In this document: piece after piece, positions 24,986 through 32,923 of the stretch
Layout: the number at the start of each line of letters is the position of its first letter
How positions within the stretch are numbered: position 1 is the stretch's first letter
DNA from: Deltaproteobacteria bacterium
GTDB taxonomy: Bacteria > Myxococcota > UBA796 > SXON01
Direction of reading: 5' to 3'
NCBI GenBank assembly: GCA_947483545.1
Contig: CANKNP010000001.1
Coordinates: 1 to 50,070, forward strand
Length of the DNA stretch: 50,070 nt
Translations under genes and position numbers: made by a program
Notes under the pieces: model-generated
What the model saw: the letters and a program-made list of their open reading frames with translations, nothing else
Told to the model about the DNA's origin: nothing
Databases searched by the model: none

Positions 24986-26379
24986 GGTCCGGCGCCACTA
25001 CTCCCGGAGCCGGGTTTCGGCTTGCCCAACTCCCATCGGATCGCAGATTCGAGATCCGGGAACGTGAACCGGAACCCGGCGGCCAGGGCACGTGCGGGAA
25101 CGGCGTTCTGGCCGCCCAGCAACACCTCGCGGCCCATCTCCCCGAAGAGCGTGGCGACAACGAACGCAGGCAGCCGAAGGAACGTCGGGCGGCGGGTGAC
25201 CTTGCCGATGGTCGCCATGAACAGCGCGTTGCTCACGGGCGTGGGCGCGGTCGCGTGGATGGGCCCGGTCAGGCCCGCGCCCAGCAGCCAGTGGACGAGG
25301 TAGACGAGGTCATCGATGGCGATCCAGGGGAACATCTGCGTGCCGGCGCCCAGCGGGCCGCCCACCCCCGCCAGCACAGGCGGGAGCAGCTCGGCAAGGG
25401 CACCGCCGCGCGCGGAGAGCACCACGCCGATCCGCAGGTTCACCACGGAGATACCCGCGTCCTTGGCTGGCTTTGTCGCGTCCTCCCACCGGCGACAGAC
25501 CTCGGGCAAGAACCCGGTTGTGCCCGGGGTGCTCTCCTCGGTCAACACCTCCTGCCCGCGGTCTCCATACCAGCCCACGGCCGAGGCGGAGATGAACACG
25601 CGCGGTCTCGTCTCCAGCTTCGTCAGCGCACTTGCCAGCAACAACGTGGATTGTTCCCGGCTCGCGATGATCTCGGCCTTCCGCGCGGGGGTCCATCGCT
25701 TCGACACCGACTCGCCGGAGAGGTGGATCACCGCGTCGATTTTGCCGACCGGAGCGAGGTCGATCACCCCCTGCGCCGGCTCCCAGCGCGCCTCCCCCGC
25801 CCGGGGCGCGCGACGCACAAGGCGGATCACCTCGTGCCCGCCAACCTGCAGGAACGCGATGAGCTGCGCGCCGACGAGGCCGCTCGCTCCCGAGACCAGG
25901 ACACGCTGCGGACCGAGCGGGAACGCGGCATGCCGTGCCAGATCCTCCGCAGTTCGGCGATGCCGGAACGCGAAGCCTCGGGCCAGCCGGGCCTCGACGT
26001 CGCCCACCCAGGCGCCGAGGGCACCGAACGGGGCCTCCCACGCGATCTCGTCGCGAAGCTCGCAGGTGGTATCGGTGACCGGAACGAACGTGTGGGTGTG
26101 GGCGTAGGTGCGGAAGGGGCCGTGACCCTGGCGATCTACAAAAAAACGACCGGGAACGCCTCCCGCGTGCACCGCCTCCCACCGAATCGGGAACAAGCCG
26201 CTGCGAATCACCATCTCAGCTCGGCCCTCGTACACGTCGCCGGTGCGGGAGCGCACCTCAACGCGCTCCCAAGGCGGAACGAGCCGCTCCAGCGCGCCGG
26301 GTCGCTCGTGGTACGCGGCGAGCGCGCTGGCGCCAACGGGCAGTGCGCTCTGTCGGACGAAGGTGGGCACCGTGGCCAC
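24982..26379 (-). CDS. TIGR01777 NAD-dependent epimerase fused to an SRPBCC domain
   Basis: 465 residues. Residues 1-150 form an SRPBCC (START-like) ligand-binding domain, as often found fused in this family (YfcH/SulA-homologue epimerases). From about residue 165 is an extended SDR fold: VLVSGASGLVGAQLIAFLQ (GxxGxxG), VIHLSGESV, SASAVGWYGDRG (the YxxxK tyrosine region is modified in this family) and RIGVVLSARGGAL. The C-terminal FPWIAIDDLV and FLRLPAFVV follow the TIGR01777 pattern. It likely acts on a nucleotide sugar or other small substrate, which is unknown. It overlaps the methyltransferase gene by four bases. Confidence 0.92.
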   Translation of the reverse strand: MATVPTFVRQSALPVGASALAAYHERPGALERLVPPWERVEVRSRTGDVYEGRAEMVIRSGLFPIRWEAVHAGGVPGRFFVDRQGHGPFRTYAHTHTFVPVTDTTCELRDEIAWEAPFGALGAWVGDVEARLARGFAFRHRRTAEDLARHAAFPLGPQRVLVSGASGLVGAQLIAFLQVGGHEVIRLVRRAPRAGEARWEPAQGVIDLAPVGKIDAVIHLSGESVSKRWTPARKAEIIASREQSTLLLASALTKLETRPRVFISASAVGWYGDRGQEVLTEESTPGTTGFLPEVCRRWEDATKPAKDAGISVVNLRIGVVLSARGGALAELLPPVLAGVGGPLGAGTQMFPWIAIDDLVYLVHWLLGAGLTGPIHATAPTPVSNALFMATIGKVTRRPTFLRLPAFVVATLFGEMGREVLLGGQNAVPARALAAGFRFTFPDLESAIRWELGKPKPGSGSSGAGP

Positions 26380-26466
26380 CTATCCTGGGCCAGCCCGGGC
26401 GCCGCGCAGACAGCAACGTCCTAAGTCACTGGAAGGACTTGACCTGGAGCCGGGCTGGCCCCAACC

Positions 26467-26540
26467 GCACCGTTCCAGGTGGAAGGCGGCGGGCCCGGCG
26501 TCTTCGCCGGACCGTCGCATTCCACCGGTAGGAACGGTGC
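26467..26540. repeat. 74-base nested palindrome (three concentric stems)
   Basis: The 220-base gap 26380-26599 has no gene but contains an elaborate palindrome. The outer arms are GCACCGTTCC (26467-26476) and GGAACGGTGC (26531-26540), both perfect. The middle arms are GGTGGAA (26478-26484) and TTCCACC (26520-26526). The inner arms are CCGGCG (26495-26500) and CGCCGG (26505-26510) around a TCTT loop. It lies downstream of the small membrane protein gene and upstream of the epimerase gene on the same strand. It could be a terminator-like processed RNA structure, a small RNA or a repeat-family palindrome. No U-tract was seen. Confidence 0.55.
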
Positions 26541-26599
26541 AAAGAGACCGCCGAGCCGCGAGCGAGGTTCGCCGAGCGCGCGGATCGGCGGCGCTTCCC

Positions 26600-26947
26600 T
26601 CAGCCGCCGCTATTGGCGACCAACACCATCATGACAATGCCGACGCCCACTGCGAACACGGTCCCGATGATGCGGATGATCAGGATCGTGCCCAACTTGT
26701 CGAGCGCGAGCATCAAGTGGCCGATATCGTCGCCCTGGGTAGCGACGATCTGCTGGAAAGCCTGGGCGACCGCCATGAACAGGGCGCCGACCATGATGCC
26801 AACGCCGCCATTGATCCACTTCCCGCCGCACAGGTTGCCCATGGCCGACAGAAAAGTGATGGCAGCGATCACCTTGGCCCAGGTGGCCGCGCTGGCGATC
26901 ACGGCGTTCTCCTGGTCGTTGAACTCGTAGCCCTTGTTGTCGGACAT
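26600..26947 (-). CDS. Small membrane protein, paralogue of 26981-27364
   Basis: 115 residues with three or four hydrophobic segments, starting MSDNKGYEFNDQENAVI. It shares with its neighbour the N-terminal YEF-x3-EN-x-I motif and a central polar patch IVATQGDDIGHLMLALDKL, corresponding to VVETQGHDIALMMVAMDRI in the paralogue. GGGAG lies upstream of the ATG as Shine-Dalgarno. No named family was recognised. Side-by-side orientation (33-base gap) and shared motifs suggest tandem duplication and perhaps a hetero-oligomeric membrane unit. Confidence 0.7.
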   Translation of the reverse strand: MSDNKGYEFNDQENAVIASAATWAKVIAAITFLSAMGNLCGGKWINGGVGIMVGALFMAVAQAFQQIVATQGDDIGHLMLALDKLGTILIIRIIGTVFAVGVGIVMMVLVANSGG

Positions 26948-26980
26948 GTGGGATTCTCCCGGAACGTACAGGTGAAAGAG

Positions 26981-27364
26981 CTACTGAGCGGCGACCATGG
27001 CGAAACCGATGATGAACCCGGCCACCATGCCGATGATCGAGGCGATACCCTCGAGCTTGAAGGCGGCGGCGATCCGGTCCATTGCCACCATCATCAGCGC
27101 GATGTCATGGCCCTGCGTCTCCACCACCCCTTTGAGCGACTCGCCGGCCCGGACGTACCAGAATCCGGCGATCAGGTTCGGCAGGAGCGCCACGGCGATC
27201 CCGATGCCGACCGCACCCGCCGCGCCGCCCACCACCACCAGCGCGGCCAGGCCGCCGAGCGTGCCCAACGCGCCGAGCGCGACCGATGCGTAGCCATAGA
27301 CCACCGACCGGCCCGCGGTCCGCTGGATGGTCTGGTTCTCGGTGGCGGAGAATTCGTAGGACAT
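26981..27364 (-). CDS. Small membrane protein, paralogue of 26600-26947
   Basis: 127 residues from ATG 27364, chosen over GTG 27370 because MSYEF aligns with the start of the paralogue. There are two long Gly/Ala-rich hydrophobic segments, a polar loop with GESLKGVVETQGHDIALMMVAMDRI, and a final hydrophobic helix. No enzymatic motif. It precedes its paralogue in the same direction, so it is probably the first gene of a two-gene unit. Function unknown. Confidence 0.68.
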   Translation of the reverse strand: MSYEFSATENQTIQRTAGRSVVYGYASVALGALGTLGGLAALVVVGGAAGAVGIGIAVALLPNLIAGFWYVRAGESLKGVVETQGHDIALMMVAMDRIAAAFKLEGIASIIGMVAGFIIGFAMVAAQ

Positions 27365-27415
27365 CGGCACCGTTCCGGAAAGTGCCGGCAGGGTCTCACG
27401 CCCGGCCCCCCGGTG

Positions 27416-28045
27416 TCAACCCGGCGAGACGAACCCCGCGAACGCCTCGAAAATCTCCGGGAACGAAGCCCCCAGCTGGTGCCCATCTCGGACCTCGACG
27501 AGCGACGCATTTGGGCGCTCCGCTGCCCACCGTCGTGATCCCGCGATCGGGACCACATCGTCTTCCGTCCCGTGCACGATCACCGTGGGCACACGGACGT
27601 CGGGCACGCCCCCTGCGTCGATCTCGTCCACATCGTCCAGAAATCCGATGTCCACGCGCCCCATCCTGCCGAGCGCATGGTCCTCCACGGCGAGCCAGCC
27701 CCGCTTTCTCCATCCCTCCACCGCGTTCGGCAGGCGTCGCTTCCAGCCCTCAGCGAGGCCGATCGCGGGCGCGAGCAAGCCGAGCCCGACGATGTTCGGG
27801 TTTCGCTCCGCGACACGAAGCGCCACCCAACCTCCAAGGCTGGAGCCGATCAGCACGGCCGGCTCCCCTCGAAGCTGCGCCTCGACGTGCGCGATCATGG
27901 CGGACCCTCGAAGGTGCTCGAAGCTTGGCACGCGCAGGTTCAGCCGCTCCACAAAGCGCCCACGCTCAGCGAAGTGGGCCGCGATGGCGACGCCCTTGGA
28001 CGAGTCGGGCCCAGATGCGAAACCGTGAAGGTAGAGCGTTCGCAA
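27416..28045 (-). CDS. YqiA/YcfP-like alpha/beta hydrolase (UPF0227)
   Basis: 209 residues from TTG 28045. The frame continues upstream, but the next residues overlap the 28051-29121 gene and do not look conserved; the family usually begins right at the (M)xxLYLHGF strand, here RTLYLHGFASGP. The catalytic set is visible: nucleophile in GSSLGGW, acid in HGTEDDVVP and His in DGHQLG. Small esterases of this type (E. coli YqiA) hydrolyse short acyl esters. The start lies five bases after the upstream stop, consistent with coupling. Confidence 0.85.
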   Translation of the reverse strand: MRTLYLHGFASGPDSSKGVAIAAHFAERGRFVERLNLRVPSFEHLRGSAMIAHVEAQLRGEPAVLIGSSLGGWVALRVAERNPNIVGLGLLAPAIGLAEGWKRRLPNAVEGWRKRGWLAVEDHALGRMGRVDIGFLDDVDEIDAGGVPDVRVPTVIVHGTEDDVVPIAGSRRWAAERPNASLVEVRDGHQLGASFPEIFEAFAGFVSPG

Positions 28046-28050
28046 CGGCC

Positions 28051-29121
28051 CTACGGCGCGGGAGTGGCCGCAGCGGCCTCCGCCTTCTTGATGTTCCGCA
28101 CCGCCTCGAACTCCCGCTCCCAACCCCGGAGCTGGTCCAGGACCACCGCGAGGTTCTTCCGGTTCATCTCCTCCGGGCGCTCGCGCTGCAAGTCCGCCAT
28201 CGTGCGAGCGACCTCCTGCATCCGCTCACACAGCTCCGCGAGCTTGGCGATGTCGCGCGTCTGCCGGGCTTGCCCCGCAAAGTCCTTCCGGAACGCCGCG
28301 AGGAGCTGGTTCGCGTCGTCGCCGATGGCTCCCGCCACCTCGCGGGTCGTGCGCGCCATGCGGGCCCGCTCGATGTTGGCGCGCTCGTCGTTGTGATGCC
28401 GGATCCGCTCGGCGACCTTCGCCAGGTTCTGGGCGTGTGCTTCGGTCTTCACGCCCTGGTCGCGAACCGTGACCATCTCGGCATGCAAGCCCTGCAGCGA
28501 GCTCAGCAAACGCGCGAGGAGCCCCGGACGGCGGGAGTGGCGAGGCTTCTCCGCAAAGTGCAGGCGGTAGAGCGCGAACTGGTGGTTGGCGAGGTTCGCG
28601 AGCAACCGCGCCCGCTCGGCAGGCGACACCCTGGCCCGCGCCGAGGGGATCTCGCCCAGCTCCTTCTTGTACATGGCCAGGTGCTCCTCCATCCGCTTGA
28701 CCTGATCCTCCAAGCCCGCCTTGCCGCGCGCCAGCGCGATCCAGCCCTCTTGCTCGGCGACGATGGAGGCCAACAACGCGACGTCCCGCGTCAGCCGATT
28801 CTGGCCTGCGAAGTCCCGATTGTACCGGTAGAACGTGAGCAGCGCCCACTCCGCCGCGGTCCAGGCCGCCTGCATCTCGGGGCCGCCGGACTGGATCTTC
28901 GCGATGTTCTCGCGCTCGGCCGCGTACAGGGTCTTCCATTCGCCGAGCGTCTGGCGAAGCCCATCGGCATCGGCCGGGAGCGATGCGTGCAGGCTCTCCG
29001 CATCCGCGATCAGCTTGTCGAGCGCGGCAATATCGCGGCTGGCGCGGGAGCGGCCAGCGAACTGGCTGCGGTAGCGGTTGTGGATGGCATCGGCCTGGGC
29101 GGTCATCGCTTCGAGGGACAT
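28051..29121 (-). CDS. Coiled helical protein with four FAG-x2-R-x2-RD repeats, unknown function
   Basis: 356 residues from ATG 29121 (GGAG just upstream); the open frame upstream is not used. It is almost wholly alpha-helical and charged, with no signal peptide or membrane segment. A repeat can be read four times: FAGRSRASRD (21-30), FAGQNRLTRD (104-113), FAEKPRHSRR (189-198) and FAGQARQTRD (281-290). Each is preceded by a Tyr/Phe-Arg-rich helix and followed by a leucine-rich helix, giving units of about 83-92 residues. No known domain was recognised. It is divergent from an orphan receiver-domain gene 67 bases away. A cytoplasmic scaffold or structural protein is plausible. Confidence 0.75.
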   Translation of the reverse strand: MSLEAMTAQADAIHNRYRSQFAGRSRASRDIAALDKLIADAESLHASLPADADGLRQTLGEWKTLYAAERENIAKIQSGGPEMQAAWTAAEWALLTFYRYNRDFAGQNRLTRDVALLASIVAEQEGWIALARGKAGLEDQVKRMEEHLAMYKKELGEIPSARARVSPAERARLLANLANHQFALYRLHFAEKPRHSRRPGLLARLLSSLQGLHAEMVTVRDQGVKTEAHAQNLAKVAERIRHHNDERANIERARMARTTREVAGAIGDDANQLLAAFRKDFAGQARQTRDIAKLAELCERMQEVARTMADLQRERPEEMNRKNLAVVLDQLRGWEREFEAVRNIKKAEAAAATPAP

Positions 29122-29188
29122 GAGAGCTCCGAAAGGGGCGGGAGGGTATCGTGCGGCCCCATCCTTCGCACGGGATACCCTCCCGGCA

Positions 29189-29632
29189 ATGCGCGTTCTG
29201 GTCATCGAGGACGGTGAGGAGTACACCCGCACGTTGACGCGGTTCTGCGCCGATGTTTTCGAGTTCACGCGGGTGGGCGACGGCTACGAGGCGCTGGCCC
29301 TGCTCGCCGGCGAGCACGCGTTCGACCGCATATTCCTCGACATGCGCTTCGATCGCGTGGCGCCGGCCGCGCTCTTGGGCGACCTGGCCTCGACCGCCGA
29401 GAGGTTCAATGGCGACCCCCACCGCGCGCGTCAATTCCTGGAGGACAACCAGGGGGCCTACATCCTCGCGGCCTTGCGGCAAGCAGCGCACGACCTGCCG
29501 GTGGTGTTCTCCCACGATTTTGACGCCGAGCCGAAGCGCTGGGCCACGCTGTCCAGGATGTACGCCCCGGTTCGCTACCTGCCGGACAACGCCTCGGCCG
29601 ACGACATTCGGGCGGCGCTGCTGGGGTTGTGA
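29189..29632 (+). CDS. Stand-alone receiver-like (CheY-like) protein
   Basis: 147 residues from ATG 29189. MRVLVIEDGEEYTRTL gives the first strand and acidic patch (Glu-Asp), IFLDMRFD holds the likely phosphoacceptor Asp, and LPVVFSHDFD occupies the Thr/Ser strand position. There is no output domain. The stretch between the acceptor strand and the next strand is longer than in CheY (RFDRVAPAALLGDL... QGAYILAAL), so it is an atypical receiver. No histidine kinase is nearby. The divergent partner is the four-repeat helical protein, with which it may act. Confidence 0.65.
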   Translation: MRVLVIEDGEEYTRTLTRFCADVFEFTRVGDGYEALALLAGEHAFDRIFLDMRFDRVAPAALLGDLASTAERFNGDPHRARQFLEDNQGAYILAALRQAAHDLPVVFSHDFDAEPKRWATLSRMYAPVRYLPDNASADDIRAALLGL

Positions 29633-29663
29633 CGCCGTCCAAAATGCAACAAAAGTGACTGCC

Positions 29664-30362
29664 TCACTTTTGTTCTATCGCGGACCGAACGCGGTCTCCG
29701 AGGGCGACGAGGGCATCGAACTTCTGGCCATCAGAGAGCGCTTTCCCCTCGATCGCGAGACGAAGGCCCGCGGGCGAGACCAGCATCACGAGCGCCGGGC
29801 CCGACCAAGCCGACAGGGCATCGCGCACGGCGGCGTTCAACATCCCGGAGACGAGCGCCGGATCGGTGGTGATGACCGCGTTCTTGCTGTCAAAGCGTGC
29901 ATCTCCGGTCGCCATGGCGTGGAGCGCTGTGATCGGGCCGATGTCCTCGCCCAGCATCTCGGTGAGCGCGCGCTCCAAGAGCGGCTGGAGGAAGCCCGCG
30001 CCCATCTGCATCACCTGGGGCGGAATCGGCTTGCCGGGCTTCACAGCGAACAGTCCGGCCTCCAATGCCGGCGACTTCGCGCTCCACGAGGTCCACAGCC
30101 CCCCCTTGCTCCGGGCCGGGCCGTCGCCAGCGCTGCGGGGCAATCTCCGGACGACCCGCAGCGTCCACGTGGCCCCCGACGGCTCCAGCCGGATCTCCTC
30201 CGTTCGACCAGGCTCTCCGCCATCGGACAGCGACCACCCACGCGCCGTCGCCACCCGCTGCAACGCTGCCCGGTCCACCCGGTCGACGCGAAAAAGCACC
30301 GTCGCCGCGATGGCCGCCATCACGCTGCACAACACCACGAGGGCCAGGACCACGACCGTCAT
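29664..30362 (-). CDS. Single-pass membrane protein of unknown function
   Basis: 232 residues. One N-terminal membrane helix (MTVVVLALVVLCSVMAAIAA, residues 1-22) is followed by a soluble alpha/beta region with a WSLSDGG segment, a strand-rich stretch (RLEPSGATWTLRVVRR) and a helical C-terminus. No motif of a named family was found. It is most likely inner-membrane anchored with an external or cytoplasmic globular domain. It is convergent with the receiver gene and divergent from the secreted protein gene at 30438. Confidence 0.65.
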   Translation of the reverse strand: MTVVVLALVVLCSVMAAIAATVLFRVDRVDRAALQRVATARGWSLSDGGEPGRTEEIRLEPSGATWTLRVVRRLPRSAGDGPARSKGGLWTSWSAKSPALEAGLFAVKPGKPIPPQVMQMGAGFLQPLLERALTEMLGEDIGPITALHAMATGDARFDSKNAVITTDPALVSGMLNAAVRDALSAWSGPALVMLVSPAGLRLAIEGKALSDGQKFDALVALGDRVRSAIEQK

Positions 30363-30437
30363 CGACGCTCCTTGCGCCGACCCGGGAACAGGAACGGTGC
30401 GCTCGCGGTTAGTATCCGCCGAGCCTTAGGAGCCGTC

Positions 30438-31274
30438 ATGCTTTCCGCCCTGATCACCGTCACCCTGCTGTCCGGGCTGGCCCACGCCAAGAAGGCGCCA
30501 AAGACCCCGCCCGCGCCGATCCAGGGCTGGCACCGAGAGGAAGGCTGGGCCGGCGATTGCTTCTACCCCAAGGACTTTGCTTCGCTCGGCGAAGGCGACC
30601 GCCGGGCCGCGCGCGCCGACACACTCGCAGCCATCAAGACCCAGTGGACCGGCGGACGGGACGACGGCGTGACCTTCGACGAGAACGTCGTGGAGGACGT
30701 GGACATGACGTTGCTCGGGCTCCCTGCGAAGATCGAGGCCGTGTCCAAGGAGAACCTGACGCTTTGTACGACTGCGATGCAGACGAAGAACATGGGCGCG
30801 TGGGAGGCGTGGATGGGCAGCTTGAACGGCAAGCTGAACGAGGGCGAGTGCAACACCCCGCTGGTCTACACGACCTTCGACTACCTGGAGATCGGCAACG
30901 GCTGGCAGCGTCCCGTGTCGATGTGCAAAGGGGACATCGCGCACATCTTTGGCACCTCGCAGGACCGCTACAAGATCAGCGAGAAGGGCGAGTGGATGAA
31001 CATCGATGGCAGCAAAGAGGTCGCGATCGGCAGCGAATGGCCGTGCAACATCGAGGGCTGCACCATCGGAAAGCTCGTCGGCAAGTTCACCGGTGAGAGC
31101 GGCGTGGAGCTGCTCTTCCCGATCGGCGTGGACAAGATCTTCGAAGCGCCCGAGAACGGTGTGTTGATGTACACGATCAACGACACCACCTGGTACGACA
31201 ACAAGTGGTACTCCAACGGGCGTATCGACGATCACACCGCGGTCACCATTGAGCCGTCGGGCGGCCTTCAATAA
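30438..31274 (+). CDS. Secreted protein of unknown function
   Basis: 278 residues from ATG 30438, with AGGAG at 30428-30432. MLSALITVTLLSGLAHAKK is a signal peptide with a likely AHA cleavage site. The mature protein starts KKAPKTPPAPIQGWHREEGW and has several cysteines (GDCFY, LTLCT, GECNT, SMCKG, WPCNIEGC) that could form disulfides. There is a repeated Trp/Gly pattern and no known catalytic motif. The frame is open far upstream but overlaps other genes and is not used. The stop is immediately followed by the ATG of the SGNH hydrolase gene, so both probably form one operon. Confidence 0.75.
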   Translation: MLSALITVTLLSGLAHAKKAPKTPPAPIQGWHREEGWAGDCFYPKDFASLGEGDRRAARADTLAAIKTQWTGGRDDGVTFDENVVEDVDMTLLGLPAKIEAVSKENLTLCTTAMQTKNMGAWEAWMGSLNGKLNEGECNTPLVYTTFDYLEIGNGWQRPVSMCKGDIAHIFGTSQDRYKISEKGEWMNIDGSKEVAIGSEWPCNIEGCTIGKLVGKFTGESGVELLFPIGVDKIFEAPENGVLMYTINDTTWYDNKWYSNGRIDDHTAVTIEPSGGLQ

Positions 31275-32270
31275 ATGGCGGATGCGGCGCCCCGCAGACC
31301 GTTCACGCGCCGGCTCGCCTTTGTCGCGACCACGCTTTTTCTGTTCCTCGGAGGCAGCGAGATCGCGCTCCGTGTGGCGGGCTGGCCCAAGAAGGACGGG
31401 ACCAAGGAGTTCACCCACGCGCAGATCTATTGGTCGCAGCCGTCCAACCAACACTTGGAGCCCATCAACCACAAAGAGACCGGCGGCATCTTTCGCGTCT
31501 CGACAGACGCGAACGGCCTCCGCGCCCCGCTGCACAGCGAGCAGAAGCCGGACGGCGCGTTTCGGGTGATGACGCTTGGGTGCTCAACGACCTTCGGCTG
31601 GGGCGTGAACGACGAAGAGACCTATCCGTACCAGTTGGAGCAGCTGCTCGGCGCCGCAGGGCACAAGGTCGAGGTGATCAACGGGGGACAGCCCGGGCAC
31701 ACCAGTTTTCAGGGGTTGTGGCTCTGGACGGAAAAACTGGCCGCCTACAAGCCCGATCTCGTGATCTTTGGGTACATCGTGCAGGACAGCCGCTCGGTCG
31801 CCTACTCAGACAGCTCGCAGGCCGTGCTGGAGCGAAACCAGGCCTTCTTCAAGCAGAATCTGCTTTACAACTTGCGGATGTATCTGTTCCTTCGGCAGGC
31901 GATCGACGACTACAAGCGCGAGGCGAAGGATCAACCAGGCGAGGGCGGGGTCTATCGGGTGTCTCCTGAGGAGTATGTGGAGCACCTTCGTGCGTTTCTG
32001 CGCCTCACCGACGACGCGGGGGCGAAGATGATGCTGTTCGGATACCCCCTGGAGCGAGAGGGCTATACCGGCACGCACCGTCGGATCCTCCACGCCGCCG
32101 CCGAGAACCTGAGCCTACCGCTCTACGATCCCCAGCCCGAGTTCGAGCAGTTCACCGCCCAGGAGACACTGTATTTCCCGCAGGATCGGGGGCACGCGAA
32201 CGTCGCCGGGAACGCCAAGATCGCGCAGGGGGTGACGCAGTTCTTGATCGGGCACCAGTTGGTGAAGTAG
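31275..32270 (+). CDS. Membrane-anchored SGNH/GDSL-type hydrolase
   Basis: 331 residues. An N-terminal membrane anchor (about residues 13-31) precedes an SGNH domain: block I VMTLGCSTTFGWGV with the nucleophilic Ser, block II GGQPGHTS (Gly), and block V DRGHANVAGN near the C-terminus with the Asp/His pair. The block III Asn appears replaced in FGYIVQDS. It likely removes acyl groups from a glycan or lipid in the periplasm. The ATG directly abuts the stop of the upstream secreted protein gene. Confidence 0.85.
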   Translation: MADAAPRRPFTRRLAFVATTLFLFLGGSEIALRVAGWPKKDGTKEFTHAQIYWSQPSNQHLEPINHKETGGIFRVSTDANGLRAPLHSEQKPDGAFRVMTLGCSTTFGWGVNDEETYPYQLEQLLGAAGHKVEVINGGQPGHTSFQGLWLWTEKLAAYKPDLVIFGYIVQDSRSVAYSDSSQAVLERNQAFFKQNLLYNLRMYLFLRQAIDDYKREAKDQPGEGGVYRVSPEEYVEHLRAFLRLTDDAGAKMMLFGYPLEREGYTGTHRRILHAAAENLSLPLYDPQPEFEQFTAQETLYFPQDRGHANVAGNAKIAQGVTQFLIGHQLVK

Positions 32271-32273
32271 CGA

Positions 32274-32783
32274 CTACACCGCCCCGTTCGCGCTCAACAC
32301 CATCGTCAGCGGCAGCACGATCGTCTCGCCGCTGTCGGTGCGGACCGACGCTTCCAGATGGACCGACTTGCCCGAGTAGTTGCTCGGCAGCTTGAATCGG
32401 AAGCTGCCGGCCTTGGCCTCGCCGTTGGCTGCGACGACCTCGTACACGGGCATCGGGCCCATCCGGGACATCATCTCGCGCTCGGGGGTCGGCTCGTAGA
32501 TCGCGGTGAGCTCCGACCCGTCCAGGGTGCCGGTCACGCGCGTTGCCGGGGAGCTGCCGCGCTTCATGAGCACGTCGACACCCACCCCGCTGGTGTTCAC
32601 GAGCACCAGCTCCGCGGTGAGCACGCCGCCCTTCACGGACAGGTTCCACTTGGCCCCGAGCGTGGCGGGCGCGGCCTCGGCGATCGTGGCCTGCGCGGAC
32701 TGCGTGGGCGCGGGCGACTCAGCGAGCGCGGGGTGGGCGGCGGCGAAGAGGAGAGACGCGAAGGTCAAGGCGCGGACGTTCAT
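32274..32783 (-). CDS. Small secreted protein of unknown function
   Basis: 169 residues from ATG 32783, chosen because MNVRALTFASLLFAAAHPALA is a clean signal peptide with GGAG upstream; a longer frame to 32837 is unlikely. The mature part is beta-strand-rich (LSVKGGVLTAELVLVNTSG, VHLEASVRTDSGE), suggesting an Ig-like or similar beta-sandwich. No catalytic residues were recognised. The 140 bases upstream separate it from a divergent gene and must hold both promoters. Confidence 0.7.
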   Translation of the reverse strand: MNVRALTFASLLFAAAHPALAESPAPTQSAQATIAEAAPATLGAKWNLSVKGGVLTAELVLVNTSGVGVDVLMKRGSSPATRVTGTLDGSELTAIYEPTPEREMMSRMGPMPVYEVVAANGEAKAGSFRFKLPSNYSGKSVHLEASVRTDSGETIVLPLTMVLSANGAV

Positions 32784-32923
32784 AGAGACTCCAGGGTCAC
32801 GGGGGCTGACAACGGACGCGCGATAAGGTTCCGTCATTCACCCCGGATCGCCGCATCGCCTCGCTCGCCCATGGCCTCTGGCACTTCTCGGTCACTCAGC
32901 TCATCGACGAGGATGGACGCCCT

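Noticed and set aside
29253..30437. Long plus-strand extension in frame with the secreted protein at 30438
   Set aside because: It overlaps the receiver gene and the antisense membrane protein gene, is Arg/His-rich, and the downstream ATG has AGGAG and a signal peptide.
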